NCBI GenBank assembly: GCA_031404455.1
Contig: JANNHP010000312.1
Span: 1-64,000, forward strand
DNA: 64,000 bases
Reading direction: 5' to 3'
DNA from: JANNHP01 sp031404455
Lineage (GTDB): Bacteria; Planctomycetota; JAJSAM01; JAJVHW01
In this document: piece after piece, positions 36,101 to 44,964 of the stretch
Position numbering within the stretch: position 1 is the stretch's first letter
Layout: every line of letters starts with the position of its first letter
The notes under the pieces: model-generated
The model's database searches: none
What the model saw: only the letters and a program-made list of their open reading frames with translations
What the model was told of the DNA's origin: nothing
Position numbers and translations under genes: made by a program

Positions 36101-37168
36101 GTAGAGCGGCGTCTCCTGGTAGACGTTCGGCTCGAAGAGGCGAGCCATCATGCGCCCGAAGGGTTCGCCGAGTGCTGCGAGCTCGTCGGGGAATCCGAAC
36201 GCCGCGGGGCGATCGCGCAGCTTCGCGGCACCGACCATGAGCGGCCTGAGTTCGCGCAGCTTGTGGATCAGGTCCGTCCAGCGCCGTTCGAAGAGCGACT
36301 GGTTGAACCGCGCGCCCTCGTCCTGCTCCACCGTCCAGCCCATCATCTGCTGGCGAGTGGCGGCGTCCGCGTTGCCGAAGAACTCCACGAACCCGCCGAC
36401 GAGGTCGACCTTCGTCAGCACGATCCACACGGGGAAGTTCACGCCGAGGTGGTCGATGAGCTCGTCGAGCCGCGCGCGGATGCGGCGCGCCTCCATCTCC
36501 TGCTCGGCGTCGCTGCGCTCGATGATGTCCGCGGCGGGGATGGCCACGATCACGCCGTTGATCGGCGCGGCCGTGCGGTGGCGGCGCACGAGGTCGAGGA
36601 ACTGCGCCCATTCGTCCGCGTGCTCGTCGGACATGTAGCGCCCGGCGGTGTCGAGGAACACGCCGACGTTCGAGAACCACCAGTCGCAGTTGCGCGTGCC
36701 CTGCAGGCCCTTGATCGCCGCGTCGCCGACCGGAAAATCGATTCCCGACTGGCGCAGGAGCGTGCTCTTGCCGCTCGCCGGCGCGCCCATGATCACGTAC
36801 CACGGCAGCATCGCGAGCGCGCGGCTGCCGCCGCCGCCGACGGCAGTGCCCTTCAGCTTCCCGACGCTCTCCTTCCAGTTCTTGCGCAGCGCCTCGATCT
36901 CGCCCTTCTGGTCGTAGCGGCCGGTGCCCGACGCGAGGCTGTCCTCGAGCCGGCCCGCTTTCATGCGGCGGCGCATCCATCCGGCGAGGAGCACGCCGAG
37001 GACCACGAGCAGCGCGACGACGAAGACGACGACGGTCCAGAAGACGCACCGGGCGGGCGGCAGGCCGACGGCGTTCGTGATCCCGTACGCGATCCCGCCG
37101 AGGAGCAGCGGCACGATGAGCAGCGCGAGCCGCGGCAGGAGTTCGCGGAACTTGCCCGGCGCGCTCAC
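33104..37168 (-). CDS. tssM: T6SS inner-membrane protein TssM (IcmF)
   Basis: This 1354-aa IcmF-family protein is the main trans-envelope pillar. Two N-terminal helices (about 13-33 and 42-64) precede a cytoplasmic NTPase domain with Walker A GAPASGKST (128-136) and WWFSNVGVFLDTAGRY. A third helix (LGVFGFLAVLAAG) follows, then a long periplasmic part that ends in beta-rich TssJ-binding domains. An intact Walker A suggests nucleotide use, which is not universal in the family. It overlaps tssL by 4 bp. Confidence 0.95.
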   Translation of the reverse strand: MSAPGKFRELLPRLALLIVPLLLGGIAYGITNAVGLPPARCVFWTVVVFVVALLVVLGVLLAGWMRRRMKAGRLEDSLASGTGRYDQKGEIEALRKNWKESVGKLKGTAVGGGGSRALAMLPWYVIMGAPASGKSTLLRQSGIDFPVGDAAIKGLQGTRNCDWWFSNVGVFLDTAGRYMSDEHADEWAQFLDLVRRHRTAAPINGVIVAIPAADIIERSDAEQEMEARRIRARLDELIDHLGVNFPVWIVLTKVDLVGGFVEFFGNADAATRQQMMGWTVEQDEGARFNQSLFERRWTDLIHKLRELRPLMVGAAKLRDRPAAFGFPDELAALGEPFGRMMARLFEPNVYQETPLYRGFYVTSATQQGTPLQRAASRVRQLLGAPAVDADAQGVLIKNAYFVKDLMRERIVLDHGMTWTTQHEIERGKLKRLGMNLTASSLGVFGFLAVLAAGTCARHDMEAVEASLRDSRKADESVLARCEGLFAQQRQATFGVWKNLGLSLPLPLQKEMADREAGLYRTEIVGALLESRRKAIETADVTGAGGLAPLVAAYRDYLVTASALKAIAAAKTAPPAATKSPPPEPPKEGAAPPDPNDLPPGVLSPDEMAALTARAEELVAAGILPKAGTDTPERKIARLLSVAWRNGGIDETAAKAMESVDAAFDARVADYLRRVRAALDSRSAISAGTSAQIDSRRTAFLKECAHADLLLQSANVPKEKLRRELEAIAATLATEPAPAGPGPAASADLSILGSVAESLKALADAKVRTDAQLAAIEGYAAVRQYAQAEADRVKSGAAAPQAEASGRMLTALDTLAKATAELLAEGPTSPAERRTWQVTIGMSEATIALDATFRSKQGPWAQTVVQQLLPLVEGSTAETLQRHPVIRLGEALRLERMLEEFVTDPDGFASYAQRIETARRPPPGIADLDKDLAQLAAPLDLGAKNRLVSEPLLKAIEARVADSFGVVVTTAESQWSQRIRAETADTGSWRSCIDAWADPAGAIGRLAALVTQNWGEDRVSRFDADTAGDSGAAAIWRAKLAKPIARYRAFVAGVASGSRAADELRKCAGRDVSEASLAEFATKLGRSAASPAWRQPGAVDRLPEDGPFGDAKAALVAALAAGEEDLVTRLRDWFNRNWSLERQRIEAALKSPSPESTSSASQAMARMRGAFVVFFGDSLADTPGRRLELPPEFVGRFEQAAATLGPGAFDEITVTIECVAVPTSQSDKGFPLVEVEYKQQGKAPATEKWLPNAAKQLSFTFAPNKGEYFTIRMRNERTNDSKTFRAWTTPDCVVAALTSGLGTSSDALDWEGTGEFKGDHAKFRLVTANADRIRRLNAAPEDTRLPETCVRILPR

Positions 37169-37911
37169 TTCTTCTCACCGCTCTCAGGCGCGGACCGCTC
37201 GGCCGCGAGCATCTCGCCGATCCTCGTGCCCTGAGCGCTCCAGAGGACGAACCAGAGCCCGACCGCCAGGGCGGCGGAGAGCGGGATCGGCCACCACCAG
37301 AACCAGCCCTTGCCGAGGATGCGTCCCTTCGGCGCGTCGCGGTACGCCTCGCTCCAGACGCGGCGGCGCGCGGCCTCGGGGCCCTGCGGCCAGAGCAGCG
37401 CGACGATTCCGTTCGCGAGGGCGTCGAGCTCGCCGGGGTTCGCACTGCGGTACCTGCCCCGGAACCCGAGCCGGAGACATGTGTAGAAGACCTCGAGCGC
37501 TCCGAGCACTTGCTCACGCAGCGCGGGATCCTGGACCCCCGCGAGCTGTTGCCGCAGACGGTTGACGCGCTCGAAGAACTCCTGGCCCGCGAACGACGTG
37601 TTGAAGTGCCGGAGCTCCAGGAGGAACCGGCTCCACTGCTGCGCGTGGTCCCAGTCGCTGTGCAGGCCGAGGTCGTCGGCGAGCGCCACGACCGCGTACT
37701 TCGCCTGCGTGTAGATGTTCCAGTCGAGTCCCGACGACCGCGCCGACATGTCGGCGCCGGCGAGGAGTTCCTCGAGCGTCCGGTGGAACTGCGCCGGCTG
37801 CAGCCGGGCGCGCGTCGATTCGCTGTGGAACGCGGCGATCGCGAGGAAGAAGCCTCGGAAGCAGCCGGTCAGGGCCGCCCGGGAGGATCCCGCCTCAGCG
37901 GCCGAAGACAA
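37165..37911 (-). CDS. tssL: T6SS inner-membrane protein TssL (DotU)
   Basis: This 248-aa DotU-type protein has a cytoplasmic hook domain (DWNIYTQAKYAVVALADDLGL, WSRFLLELRHFNTSFAGQEFFERVNRL, LEVFYTCLRLGFRGRYR) and one C-terminal membrane helix (WWPIPLSAALAVGLWFVLW). There is no peptidoglycan-binding extension, so another protein must anchor the complex to the cell wall. It overlaps both tssK (17 bp) and tssM (4 bp). Confidence 0.93.
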   Translation of the reverse strand: MSSAAEAGSSRAALTGCFRGFFLAIAAFHSESTRARLQPAQFHRTLEELLAGADMSARSSGLDWNIYTQAKYAVVALADDLGLHSDWDHAQQWSRFLLELRHFNTSFAGQEFFERVNRLRQQLAGVQDPALREQVLGALEVFYTCLRLGFRGRYRSANPGELDALANGIVALLWPQGPEAARRRVWSEAYRDAPKGRILGKGWFWWWPIPLSAALAVGLWFVLWSAQGTRIGEMLAAERSAPESGEKK

Positions 37912-39319
37912 CGTACGCCTCCATGCCGAGGTCGGGTGCCGCGCCGCCGGGGACGAGCCCCTCGGTCGCGAAGTGGATGACGAGCGTGCGCTCCGAGATC
38001 ACCGCGCGCCACTCGTCCTGCGCCTCCGGACGCGCGGACGCGTCGTTCTGGAGCCGGTAGTAGACGGCGCCGCTGCGGCTCGGCAGCTCGCGGGGCTTCG
38101 GGCACGGCGCGACGGGCACGCCGTACTTCCTCTGCGCGACGATGTTCGCGATGCGCGTGGCCGCGCCGACCTTCACGTGTCCGCTGCGGTAGAAGTCGCG
38201 CTCCGCGCCGGGCGGGTCGGGGCTCGCGAACGCGAGGTAGACCTGGTTGCGGGCGTTCAGGAGTGCCGGGTCGAGTCCCGAGGCACCGACGGCGAGTCCG
38301 CCGATGCCGAGGTCGCCGCGGGTCAGGGGGACCCGGCGGAAGTTCGCGGCGAGCTGGTCGGCGCGGAGCAGCGCGAGCAAGGGGCGCGCGACCAGGTCGA
38401 AGCACTCGCCGATGTTCGCGTGGTCGTAGATCGGGACGTTCGGCATGGAGGCGCCCGCGCAGAGCGTGGCGAACTGCCCGAGCAGGCTGCAGAGCAGGTG
38501 GTAGACGTCGTAGGGGTGCGGTCGTCCGCCGTCCGCCGCTTCGCGGAGCCAGGGCAGCGCCGCACGCAGGATCTGCAGCTTCCAGAGCTGGATCACCTCC
38601 GCCTCGGTCGCGTTGCCCGCCACCATGTCGGCGACCGACGCGCCGCCCGCGAGGTCCGCCGCCTTGCCGGCGGCCTCTCCGAAGATCTCCTTCACGAGCG
38701 CGTGGACGCCGGACGCCGCGGAGAGCCGCAGCGACGGCGGAGCCCACGCGGCGGAGAGGCGCGACGGCGGCAGGCCGACCGCGGGCGCCACGAGCTGCGC
38801 GATCGGCACCGTCTCGAAACCGTCGGTCCGGTCGCCGTCGAAGAGCAGGCGCGCGTTCAGCCTGAGGAAGTGGACGTCCTGGAGGTTGCGGCCGGTCACG
38901 AGGTCGGCCACGGTCTCCGTCGCGCGCACGTAGCGCGGCGGATCGGTGTCGTCCTCGTGCGTCTCGCGCACGTTGGGCTCGTGGTCGCGCAGGCGCCGGG
39001 CGCCGACGTGGACCGTGAGCGGGCTCGGCGCGCCCTTCGGGATCTCGCGCGGCGCCAGCGACGCGTTGCCGCCCCCGCGCGCGTCGAACACGAGAGCCTC
39101 ACCGCCCGGCAGCATCACCTCGAGCGAACGGACCTCGAAGAACCCGCGTTCGAGCTGGAGCGGGTCCACGTCGATCTCGGCGACGCCGAAGCGGTACGGC
39201 GCGGCGTAGCCGAGCTGGCGCGCGCCGAGCGCCATCGCCCCGTGGGCCTGCTGCTGCATGTGGTGCGGCAGGAGGAAGAGACCTTCCTCCCAGAGGACAC
39301 CCCTCGGGATTGGACACAT
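37895..39319 (-). CDS. tssK: T6SS baseplate adaptor TssK
   Basis: This 474-aa TssK links the baseplate to the TssLM membrane complex. The start VLWEEGLFLLPHHMQQQ is diagnostic. Further support comes from PYRFGVAEIDVD, DGFETVPIAQLVAPAVGLPPSRL, HPYDVYHLLCSLLGQ, and the C-terminal phage-receptor-binding-like domain. There is a 157-bp gap upstream to tssJ, the largest inside the run, so an internal promoter there is possible. Confidence 0.93.
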   Translation of the reverse strand: MCPIPRGVLWEEGLFLLPHHMQQQAHGAMALGARQLGYAAPYRFGVAEIDVDPLQLERGFFEVRSLEVMLPGGEALVFDARGGGNASLAPREIPKGAPSPLTVHVGARRLRDHEPNVRETHEDDTDPPRYVRATETVADLVTGRNLQDVHFLRLNARLLFDGDRTDGFETVPIAQLVAPAVGLPPSRLSAAWAPPSLRLSAASGVHALVKEIFGEAAGKAADLAGGASVADMVAGNATEAEVIQLWKLQILRAALPWLREAADGGRPHPYDVYHLLCSLLGQFATLCAGASMPNVPIYDHANIGECFDLVARPLLALLRADQLAANFRRVPLTRGDLGIGGLAVGASGLDPALLNARNQVYLAFASPDPPGAERDFYRSGHVKVGAATRIANIVAQRKYGVPVAPCPKPRELPSRSGAVYYRLQNDASARPEAQDEWRAVISERTLVIHFATEGLVPGGAAPDLGMEAYVVFGR

Positions 39320-39476
39320 CGAAACCCTCCGACTCGGTCGCGTCCGCCGGGCCCGGGCCGGCGGCGAGCGAGACTATCCCGGCTCACGCCCCGGGTCTCG
39401 CTCGAAGGCCCGCGTAATCTCCCCGCGGCCAGGCCGCACAGCCGGGCCGCACAGCCGCGCCGCGCCGCCGCCCGCG

Positions 39477-39974
39477 CTACTTCGAGGGCCCGACGTTCGT
39501 CTCGTCCATCGTGAACCGGACCGCGTGCACCGGCTTCGTCACCTTGTACTCCGGCCGGCCGCTCGCGCAGTCGATGGGGACGATCGCGGTGCGCGTGCCG
39601 CGCGTGTAGAGCGCGATGAGGCCCACGTGCGTGTAGAGCGAATCCTCGCCGACGTCGAGAGTGCCGGAGCGCTCGGACGCGGGCTTCATCCACTCGCCGA
39701 GGTCGAAGGCCTTCCCGAGCTGCGGGAACTTCTCGGAGTTCTGCGCCGAGGCGAGGTCATCGGGGCGCTCCGACGCCATCTTCGCGAAGAGCACCGCGTC
39801 GCGGACGGCCCAGGCCTGGAAGCGCACGTGCTGGGCGCCCTGACCCGAGTTGTTCAATCTGTCTGTGGAGGCGACGCTCACCTCGACCCGGTCGCCCTTC
39901 GCGACGCAGGTGCTGCCGCACCCCGCGAGCGCGAGGATCGCGAGCGACCCGGACAGCGCGACGTGAAGCCTCAT
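39477..39974 (-). CDS. tssJ: T6SS outer-membrane lipoprotein TssJ
   Basis: This 165-aa lipoprotein (lipobox LAGC, Cys19) is probably the TssJ anchor in the outer membrane. The core fits the beta-sandwich family: VEVSVASTDRLNNSGQGAQHVRFQAWAVRDA and a later strand pair. The central QAWAVRDAVLF resembles the TssJ segment that precedes the TssM-binding loop. Presence of TssJ places this system with the proteobacterial-type T6SS. The ATG overlaps the upstream stop (ATGA). Confidence 0.82.
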   Translation of the reverse strand: MRLHVALSGSLAILALAGCGSTCVAKGDRVEVSVASTDRLNNSGQGAQHVRFQAWAVRDAVLFAKMASERPDDLASAQNSEKFPQLGKAFDLGEWMKPASERSGTLDVGEDSLYTHVGLIALYTRGTRTAIVPIDCASGRPEYKVTKPVHAVRFTMDETNVGPSK

Positions 39975-42856
39975 CGTGGTCTCCTCCCCTCGCGCGCGCG
40001 CCGCTTCATGAGCTCGCGCCGCAGGTGTTCCTCGAACGACGGATCGTAGAAGCGCGCGATCAGCTCGCCGAGACCGGCGTCCATCCGCTGCAGGATATCC
40101 TGGACCTTGATCTTCTGCGCCGACGACAGCTCGAGCTCCTTCTGGAACGCAACGCCGAGCGTGAGCAGCAGGCGCCGCGACCCGTCCTTCGTCGAGCGGC
40201 CGTGCGCCTCGACGAGGAGTCCGATCGTCGAGCCGAGCGACGTCTTCATCGCGCGCAGCGTCTCGACGCACTCCGCGATGCGCGCGGCGGAGTCGGGGTC
40301 GCCGCGGCCCGCGGACGCGAGCGCTTGCCGCACCATGCGCTGCAGGTTGCGCTGCTCGGAGGCGAACTCCTGGCCGCCGAGCTCCGCGACGGCGTCGCCT
40401 AGGGTGCCGAGCGTCTCGAGTCCCTCCGCGAGGAGCGTGCGGACGAGCACCGCGGCGGGGTCGTCCGGCGAGAGCGGGACCGCGGCCGAGCTGCCGGGTT
40501 CCACGAGCGATTCCGTGAGGGCGCTCCAGAGACCCTCGTCCGCCGCCGGCGGCGGAGGAGGAGGCGCGCGCTCGACGCGCGCTCTCGCCATCGAGAGGGC
40601 GTCGACTTCCGACTGGAGGCGCGCGATCCGCGCCGCGCCGGAGCGCAGCGATTCCTCCAGCTCGCGGATCCGCGCGTCGCGCTGGTCTGCGCCCGCCGGC
40701 TCGGCGGGCTTCGTTGCGACGTGCGCCGGAGCGCTCGGGCGGCGCTCCGCCGGGATTCGCAGGCGGAGTTCCTGTACGCGCGTCAGGAGACGTTCGACCG
40801 GACGCGCGAACCGCGCGGGGTCCGGGTCCGCGTGCAGGCTGTCCGCGAAACCGACGCCGCCGCGCGTGAGGCACGCGGCTGCGATCGCGAGCACCTCGGC
40901 CCAGATCTCGGGCGGGATGCGGCCCTCGCCGGAGGGCCGCTCGCCGGGGTAGAAGCAGACGTTCTTCGGCGAGAGGAAGCCGTCGAGCGGCGGCGTGCTC
41001 GCGAGCTTCGCGAAGACCTCGACGAGGTCGTCCCACGCGGTGCGGCCGTCGTGGTCGTGCACCGCGCGGCAGAGCGACGCCGCCGTCGGCACCACGTCCG
41101 CGGCGATCCGCTGCACCGACTGCGACGCGTTGTCCAGCATCGCCCGGAGCAGAAGCATCCCGAGCGAGTGCAGGTCGTAGTACGCGCCGTACGTTCGGTA
41201 CACGGTCGCCGTGCCGAGGAGCGCCGTCTTGCCGGTCGCTGCGCGCAGATCGAGGAGCTTGCCGGAATCGAGACGCTGCGGGAACGCCCTGAGCGCGAGC
41301 GGGCCGGGCGCGTGACGCTCGGTGTCGCGGCGGCACCAGAGGACGCTGCGCTCCCAGCCGGGCGAGCTGATCTCGATTCGCACCCGGTCCGTGAGGTCGG
41401 CCTTCGACTCCACCCCGGCGAGGCCCTCGACGTCGAGTTCGAACTCCGTCGTGCCGGCCGCCTCGTCGGTCCACACGCGTCCGACGGAGATCCTCACCGG
41501 CGCCGTTCGTGCCCATCGGAACCCGCCCTGGTGCACGTCCGGACCGTCGGGCGGCGCCGTGCCGCGGGGCTCGGCGGCGCGCGCGACATCGGGGTGCGCG
41601 TACGGCTCGACGGCCTCCGGGGGGACGAGCCAGATGACCGGCCCGGGCGGCGGAGACATGACGTCGTCGAGCGCCGGCGCGCGCAGTCCGCCGCGGATGG
41701 CGACGTCGTACTGCTCGCCGGGAGCGACGAAGAGGCGGTGCGAGACGATCGCTCCGGGCGAGAGGCCGAGGTGCGGACGGCCGTGCGTGCGGTGATACCC
41801 GGCGACCGCCTGCACGACGGCCTCGAAGAGCTTCAGCTTCTCGGCGAGCGCGTCGAGCGGCCGGGCCGCCTCCGCGCGGCCGACGAGCTCCGTCTCGAGC
41901 CGTTCGCGCGACTGGCGCCGTCCCGGGAGCGTCCAGTTGGCGACGTGGCGCGCTCGGAACGCGGCCCACGGCGCGCCGCCGAGGATGTCGCACTGCTCGC
42001 CGAAGTCGGCGACGTCCTCGCGGTGCGCGATCGCGCGGAACGGGAGGAACGAGATCGGGGCGAGCCGCTTCGGCGCGAGCGGCGGACCCGGCGGCGCCGC
42101 AGTCGAACCGCGCGCGGGCCGCGAGTAGCACTTCGGGACCTCGGGACATCCGATGCAGGGAAAGCTCTCCGCGAGCCGCGAGACCGAGGCGTCGCCCGCG
42201 GCCTCGCGGTCGAAGATCCGGCCGAGGTCCTTCGCGAACCGCTCGAACGTTCCGACGTCGGCGAGTGCGCCGCGGACGGGCCGCGGATCCGCCGAGTAGA
42301 ACTGCGCCGACGCGCCGCGACCCTGCCGCGGGTCGTAGAGGAACCGTTGCGTCGTCGTGGTCCACGCGGGAAGCCTCGCCGCAAGGAGCGTGTCCGCGTC
42401 GCGGCACTCCGCGAGCTCTCCGCCCGCGGAGTGCGGGGACGGTGGACGGAAGACGACGCCGCGCTCGCGGCAGACGAGGAGCGGCGCGTACTCCTCGTAG
42501 CCGAGATCCGGGACCTCCCCCGATTCCGCGTGCGCCGCCGCCGCGATGGCGCGCCGCCGCCACATCGTCTCGATCGCGGCGTTCCCGGCGTGCGGTCCCC
42601 ACGTGGCCGGGAGGCGCGCGGGATCGACGACGTCGCGCTGGACCTCGAGCAGGTACGGCGCTCCGCTCGACGAACGGGCGCGGAAAGTGCGCGCGAGGGC
42701 GTCCTCGTGCACGGGGAGCGCATCGCCGGGAGACCCGGTCGGCGGCGGCGCGCTGCCGTCGCGCGACCAGGCCAGATCGCGGACGTCGGCGTCGCGGCGC
42801 CCGCCAGGGACGTCGCGCATCTCGGACTCGCCGATGATCTGCGTTCGTTCGTCCAT
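39971..42856 (-). CDS. T6SS-linked pseudokinase-like protein
   Basis: This 961-aa cytoplasmic protein has no clear standard name. Near residues 340-372 a segment reads like a kinase catalytic-loop region (FEAVVQAVAGYHRTHGR then PHLGLSPGAI), with the HRD triad replaced by HLG. Near 556-573 there is a kinase F-helix-like segment (YYDLHSLGMLLLRAML). About 190 residues, partly beta-rich, are inserted between them. A Cys pair motif (CIGCPEVPKC) lies near 234-243. A coiled coil (about 690-730) and a helical C-terminus follow. It sits between fha and tssJ, where PpkA-type kinases can occur. It is probably a pseudokinase scaffold or regulator. Confidence 0.6.
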   Translation of the reverse strand: MDERTQIIGESEMRDVPGGRRDADVRDLAWSRDGSAPPPTGSPGDALPVHEDALARTFRARSSSGAPYLLEVQRDVVDPARLPATWGPHAGNAAIETMWRRRAIAAAAHAESGEVPDLGYEEYAPLLVCRERGVVFRPPSPHSAGGELAECRDADTLLAARLPAWTTTTQRFLYDPRQGRGASAQFYSADPRPVRGALADVGTFERFAKDLGRIFDREAAGDASVSRLAESFPCIGCPEVPKCYSRPARGSTAAPPGPPLAPKRLAPISFLPFRAIAHREDVADFGEQCDILGGAPWAAFRARHVANWTLPGRRQSRERLETELVGRAEAARPLDALAEKLKLFEAVVQAVAGYHRTHGRPHLGLSPGAIVSHRLFVAPGEQYDVAIRGGLRAPALDDVMSPPPGPVIWLVPPEAVEPYAHPDVARAAEPRGTAPPDGPDVHQGGFRWARTAPVRISVGRVWTDEAAGTTEFELDVEGLAGVESKADLTDRVRIEISSPGWERSVLWCRRDTERHAPGPLALRAFPQRLDSGKLLDLRAATGKTALLGTATVYRTYGAYYDLHSLGMLLLRAMLDNASQSVQRIAADVVPTAASLCRAVHDHDGRTAWDDLVEVFAKLASTPPLDGFLSPKNVCFYPGERPSGEGRIPPEIWAEVLAIAAACLTRGGVGFADSLHADPDPARFARPVERLLTRVQELRLRIPAERRPSAPAHVATKPAEPAGADQRDARIRELEESLRSGAARIARLQSEVDALSMARARVERAPPPPPPAADEGLWSALTESLVEPGSSAAVPLSPDDPAAVLVRTLLAEGLETLGTLGDAVAELGGQEFASEQRNLQRMVRQALASAGRGDPDSAARIAECVETLRAMKTSLGSTIGLLVEAHGRSTKDGSRRLLLTLGVAFQKELELSSAQKIKVQDILQRMDAGLGELIARFYDPSFEEHLRRELMKRRAREGRRPR

Positions 42857-42861
42857 GCGGA

Positions 42862-44322
42862 TCAGCCCCGCGCGCTCGCGACGACGAGCAGCACGATTCC
42901 CGCGGTGATCGCGACGATCATGCTGACGACGCCGGTCACGAGCCACCCCTTGTGCGACGAGCCGCGCCGGGCGACGACGCGCGGCGACGGTCCGGCACCC
43001 GGCGCGGGCGATTCGCGCCGGGGTGCGACGGCCGGCTCGTGCGGGATGGCGGGAGGCGGCGCCGCGGCGTAGGCCACGGGAGGCGGAGGAGGAGGAGGGA
43101 CGGACGGTCCGACCGGCGGCGGGCCGGACCACGAAGGTCCCGGCGGCGCGCCGCCGGCGGGGACGTCCCACGCCGGAGGCGGAGGCGCGGGCGCGACCGG
43201 GGCGGCGGGCACGTCCCACGATGCGGGGCCCGCGGCGGCACGCGGCGCGGCGGCCGCAGCCGTCCAGTCGGTGGCCGCGGCCGGGGCCGTGTCGGACGAC
43301 GCGGGACGATAGGGCGGGGGTGCGGGAGCGGGAGGAGGAGGTGCTGCCGCCGGCCTCGACCAGTCGGGCGCGGACGACTGCGCGGCGGAGTGGGCGACCT
43401 GATCCCATCGGGGCGGGTCGTCGGTCGCTGCGCGCGGACCGGGCCCTCGCTGGACCTCGGGTGACGGGGCGGGAGCGGGGGCCCAGCGAGTCTCGCGCTG
43501 AACGGGTTCCGCGTCGGCCCGCGCTCCGAACACCGACGCCGACGACGCAGGTGCCGCGGCGTCTGCCTCCGTCACGACGCGCACGTCCACCGGCCCGACG
43601 CCGACGATGTCTCCGTGGGCGAGAGGCGTCTCGCCGAAGATCGGACGCCCGTTGACCCGCAGAGGGTTGCGGGCGCCCGCGGCGCGGATGTAGATCCGCG
43701 TCCCGTCGTAGCGGGCGAGCGCGTGACGCCGCGACACCGAGCCGTTCGCCACGGTGAGGTCGCAGCCCGCCGCGCGGCCGATCACATATGCCCGCTCGAG
43801 TTCTCGCAACTCGAGCCGGCCGGTCTCCGGCGGGCACGCCACGAGCGTGGGGACGACGCGACCGGCCGGGCCGGGCTCGGCGCCGCCCGCAGGCAGGTGC
43901 GTCGGTTCCGCTCCCGCCACCTGCGTCATGAAGCTCGCGCGGGCCATCGTCATGTCGGCCGACGAATCGCGCATCGGCTCGACCTCGGGGAGGATCGTCT
44001 CCCGGCCGTACGACGCGCGGAACACGTACTCGGCGATGACGAACGTGTCGCCGTCCTGTACGCGCCGCGGCTGTCCGTGCGGGATCGCGACCCCGTTGAC
44101 GAGCGTGGGCGTGAGGCTTCCCTGGTGCGTGGCGTGCCACGCACCGTGGAGGAGGTCGAGCGTCACGTGCGTCCGCGAGATCCCGTCGCCCTCGATGAGG
44201 ATGAGGGACTGCGCGCTGCGGCCGATGGTGACCGGCCCCGACTCGAACTCGAACGTGCGCGGCGAGCCGCGTCCGGCGTCGCGCGAGTTCGTCAGGTCGA
44301 GTCGCAGGTTCACGCCGCGCAT
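42862..44322 (-). CDS. Membrane-anchored double-FHA T6SS protein
   Basis: This 486-aa protein has two forkhead-associated domains (about residues 18-105 with IGRSAQSLILIEGDGISRTHVTL, and about 165-255 with IGRAAGCDLTVANGSVSRRHAL). Both domains keep the phosphothreonine-binding R and S/RH motifs. A very Pro/Ala-rich stretch (about 260-440) leads to one C-terminal membrane helix (VTGVVSMIVAITAGIVLLVV). It heads the T6SS run. Fha proteins activate T6SS assembly when bound to a phosphorylated partner and are held back by TagF, which is also encoded here. Confidence 0.88.
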   Translation of the reverse strand: MRGVNLRLDLTNSRDAGRGSPRTFEFESGPVTIGRSAQSLILIEGDGISRTHVTLDLLHGAWHATHQGSLTPTLVNGVAIPHGQPRRVQDGDTFVIAEYVFRASYGRETILPEVEPMRDSSADMTMARASFMTQVAGAEPTHLPAGGAEPGPAGRVVPTLVACPPETGRLELRELERAYVIGRAAGCDLTVANGSVSRRHALARYDGTRIYIRAAGARNPLRVNGRPIFGETPLAHGDIVGVGPVDVRVVTEADAAAPASSASVFGARADAEPVQRETRWAPAPAPSPEVQRGPGPRAATDDPPRWDQVAHSAAQSSAPDWSRPAAAPPPPAPAPPPYRPASSDTAPAAATDWTAAAAAPRAAAGPASWDVPAAPVAPAPPPPAWDVPAGGAPPGPSWSGPPPVGPSVPPPPPPPVAYAAAPPPAIPHEPAVAPRRESPAPGAGPSPRVVARRGSSHKGWLVTGVVSMIVAITAGIVLLVVASARG

Positions 44323-44433
44323 TCTGCGTCAGCGGTGGGCGCGACGGAACGGTTGATTCGCGCGGAGCCGCGGACGCGTGATCGCGTCAGGCCGGCGCAG
44401 GGCCGGGCGCGTCCGCGAATCGGAGGTCCGCCG

Positions 44434-44964
44434 TCAGAACGATCCCTTCGAGCTGATCTTGCCCTTGACCACGCGTCCGATGTCCGGTCCCGCAGCGACC
44501 GTTCCCGCGAACTTGATCTTGCCGTTCCAGCTCTTCTTCACGCCGCCCGTCGTCTGGCGGCCGGTCACCTTCGCCGAGACCGAGGTGACGTCGATGTCCA
44601 CCTGGTGGAGATCGAGGACGAACGCGTCGGCGACCGCGCGCAGTTCCGGCGTGTCGGCGGCCTTGACGGTGGCCGACCTGCGGTCGCGGCCGATCGTCGC
44701 CGTCCCGGTGAACGTGCCGTACTTCCCGAGCGTGAGGTCGTAGGCGCCGGAGAGTCCGCCGATCGAACCTGAGAGCGCGACGTCCGCCGTCGCCTTGACA
44801 GGACCGGGCGCCTTGGACCTGGCCCGGAAGAAGGACAGGAACACGATGAACGCCGCAAGCGGGTTGCCCTGGTCGACCAGACTCTCCACGGGAAAGCATC
44901 CGCCCACGAGGAGCGCCGCCGCCGTGAGCCCCGCCGTCGCACGCGTCACGATCCACTTCCGCAT
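44434..44964 (-). CDS. Lipoprotein of unknown function
   Basis: This 176-aa protein begins with a lipoprotein signal (lipobox VGGC, Cys23). The rest is a small beta-rich domain with repeated Gly/Thr strands (SGSIGGLSGAYDLTLG, GTFTGTATIG, KSWNGKIKFAGTV) and no motif I recognise. It lies between the trpF-like gene and fha on the same strand. A 111-bp gap separates it from fha, so it may lie outside the T6SS unit. Confidence 0.65.
   Translation of the reverse strand: MRKWIVTRATAGLTAAALLVGGCFPVESLVDQGNPLAAFIVFLSFFRARSKAPGPVKATADVALSGSIGGLSGAYDLTLGKYGTFTGTATIGRDRRSATVKAADTPELRAVADAFVLDLHQVDIDVTSVSAKVTGRQTTGGVKKSWNGKIKFAGTVAAGPDIGRVVKGKISSKGSF

Noticed and set aside
33092..37234. A 1380-codon open frame on the plus strand opposite tssM.
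   Set aside because: It is Arg-rich low-complexity and has no homologous motif. It is the antisense shadow of a GC-rich gene.
39320..39476. A 157-bp gap with two CCGCACAGCCG units between tssJ and tssK.
   Set aside because: The units are short and only two, with no stem or operator symmetry, so they are not listed as a feature beyond a possible internal promoter region.
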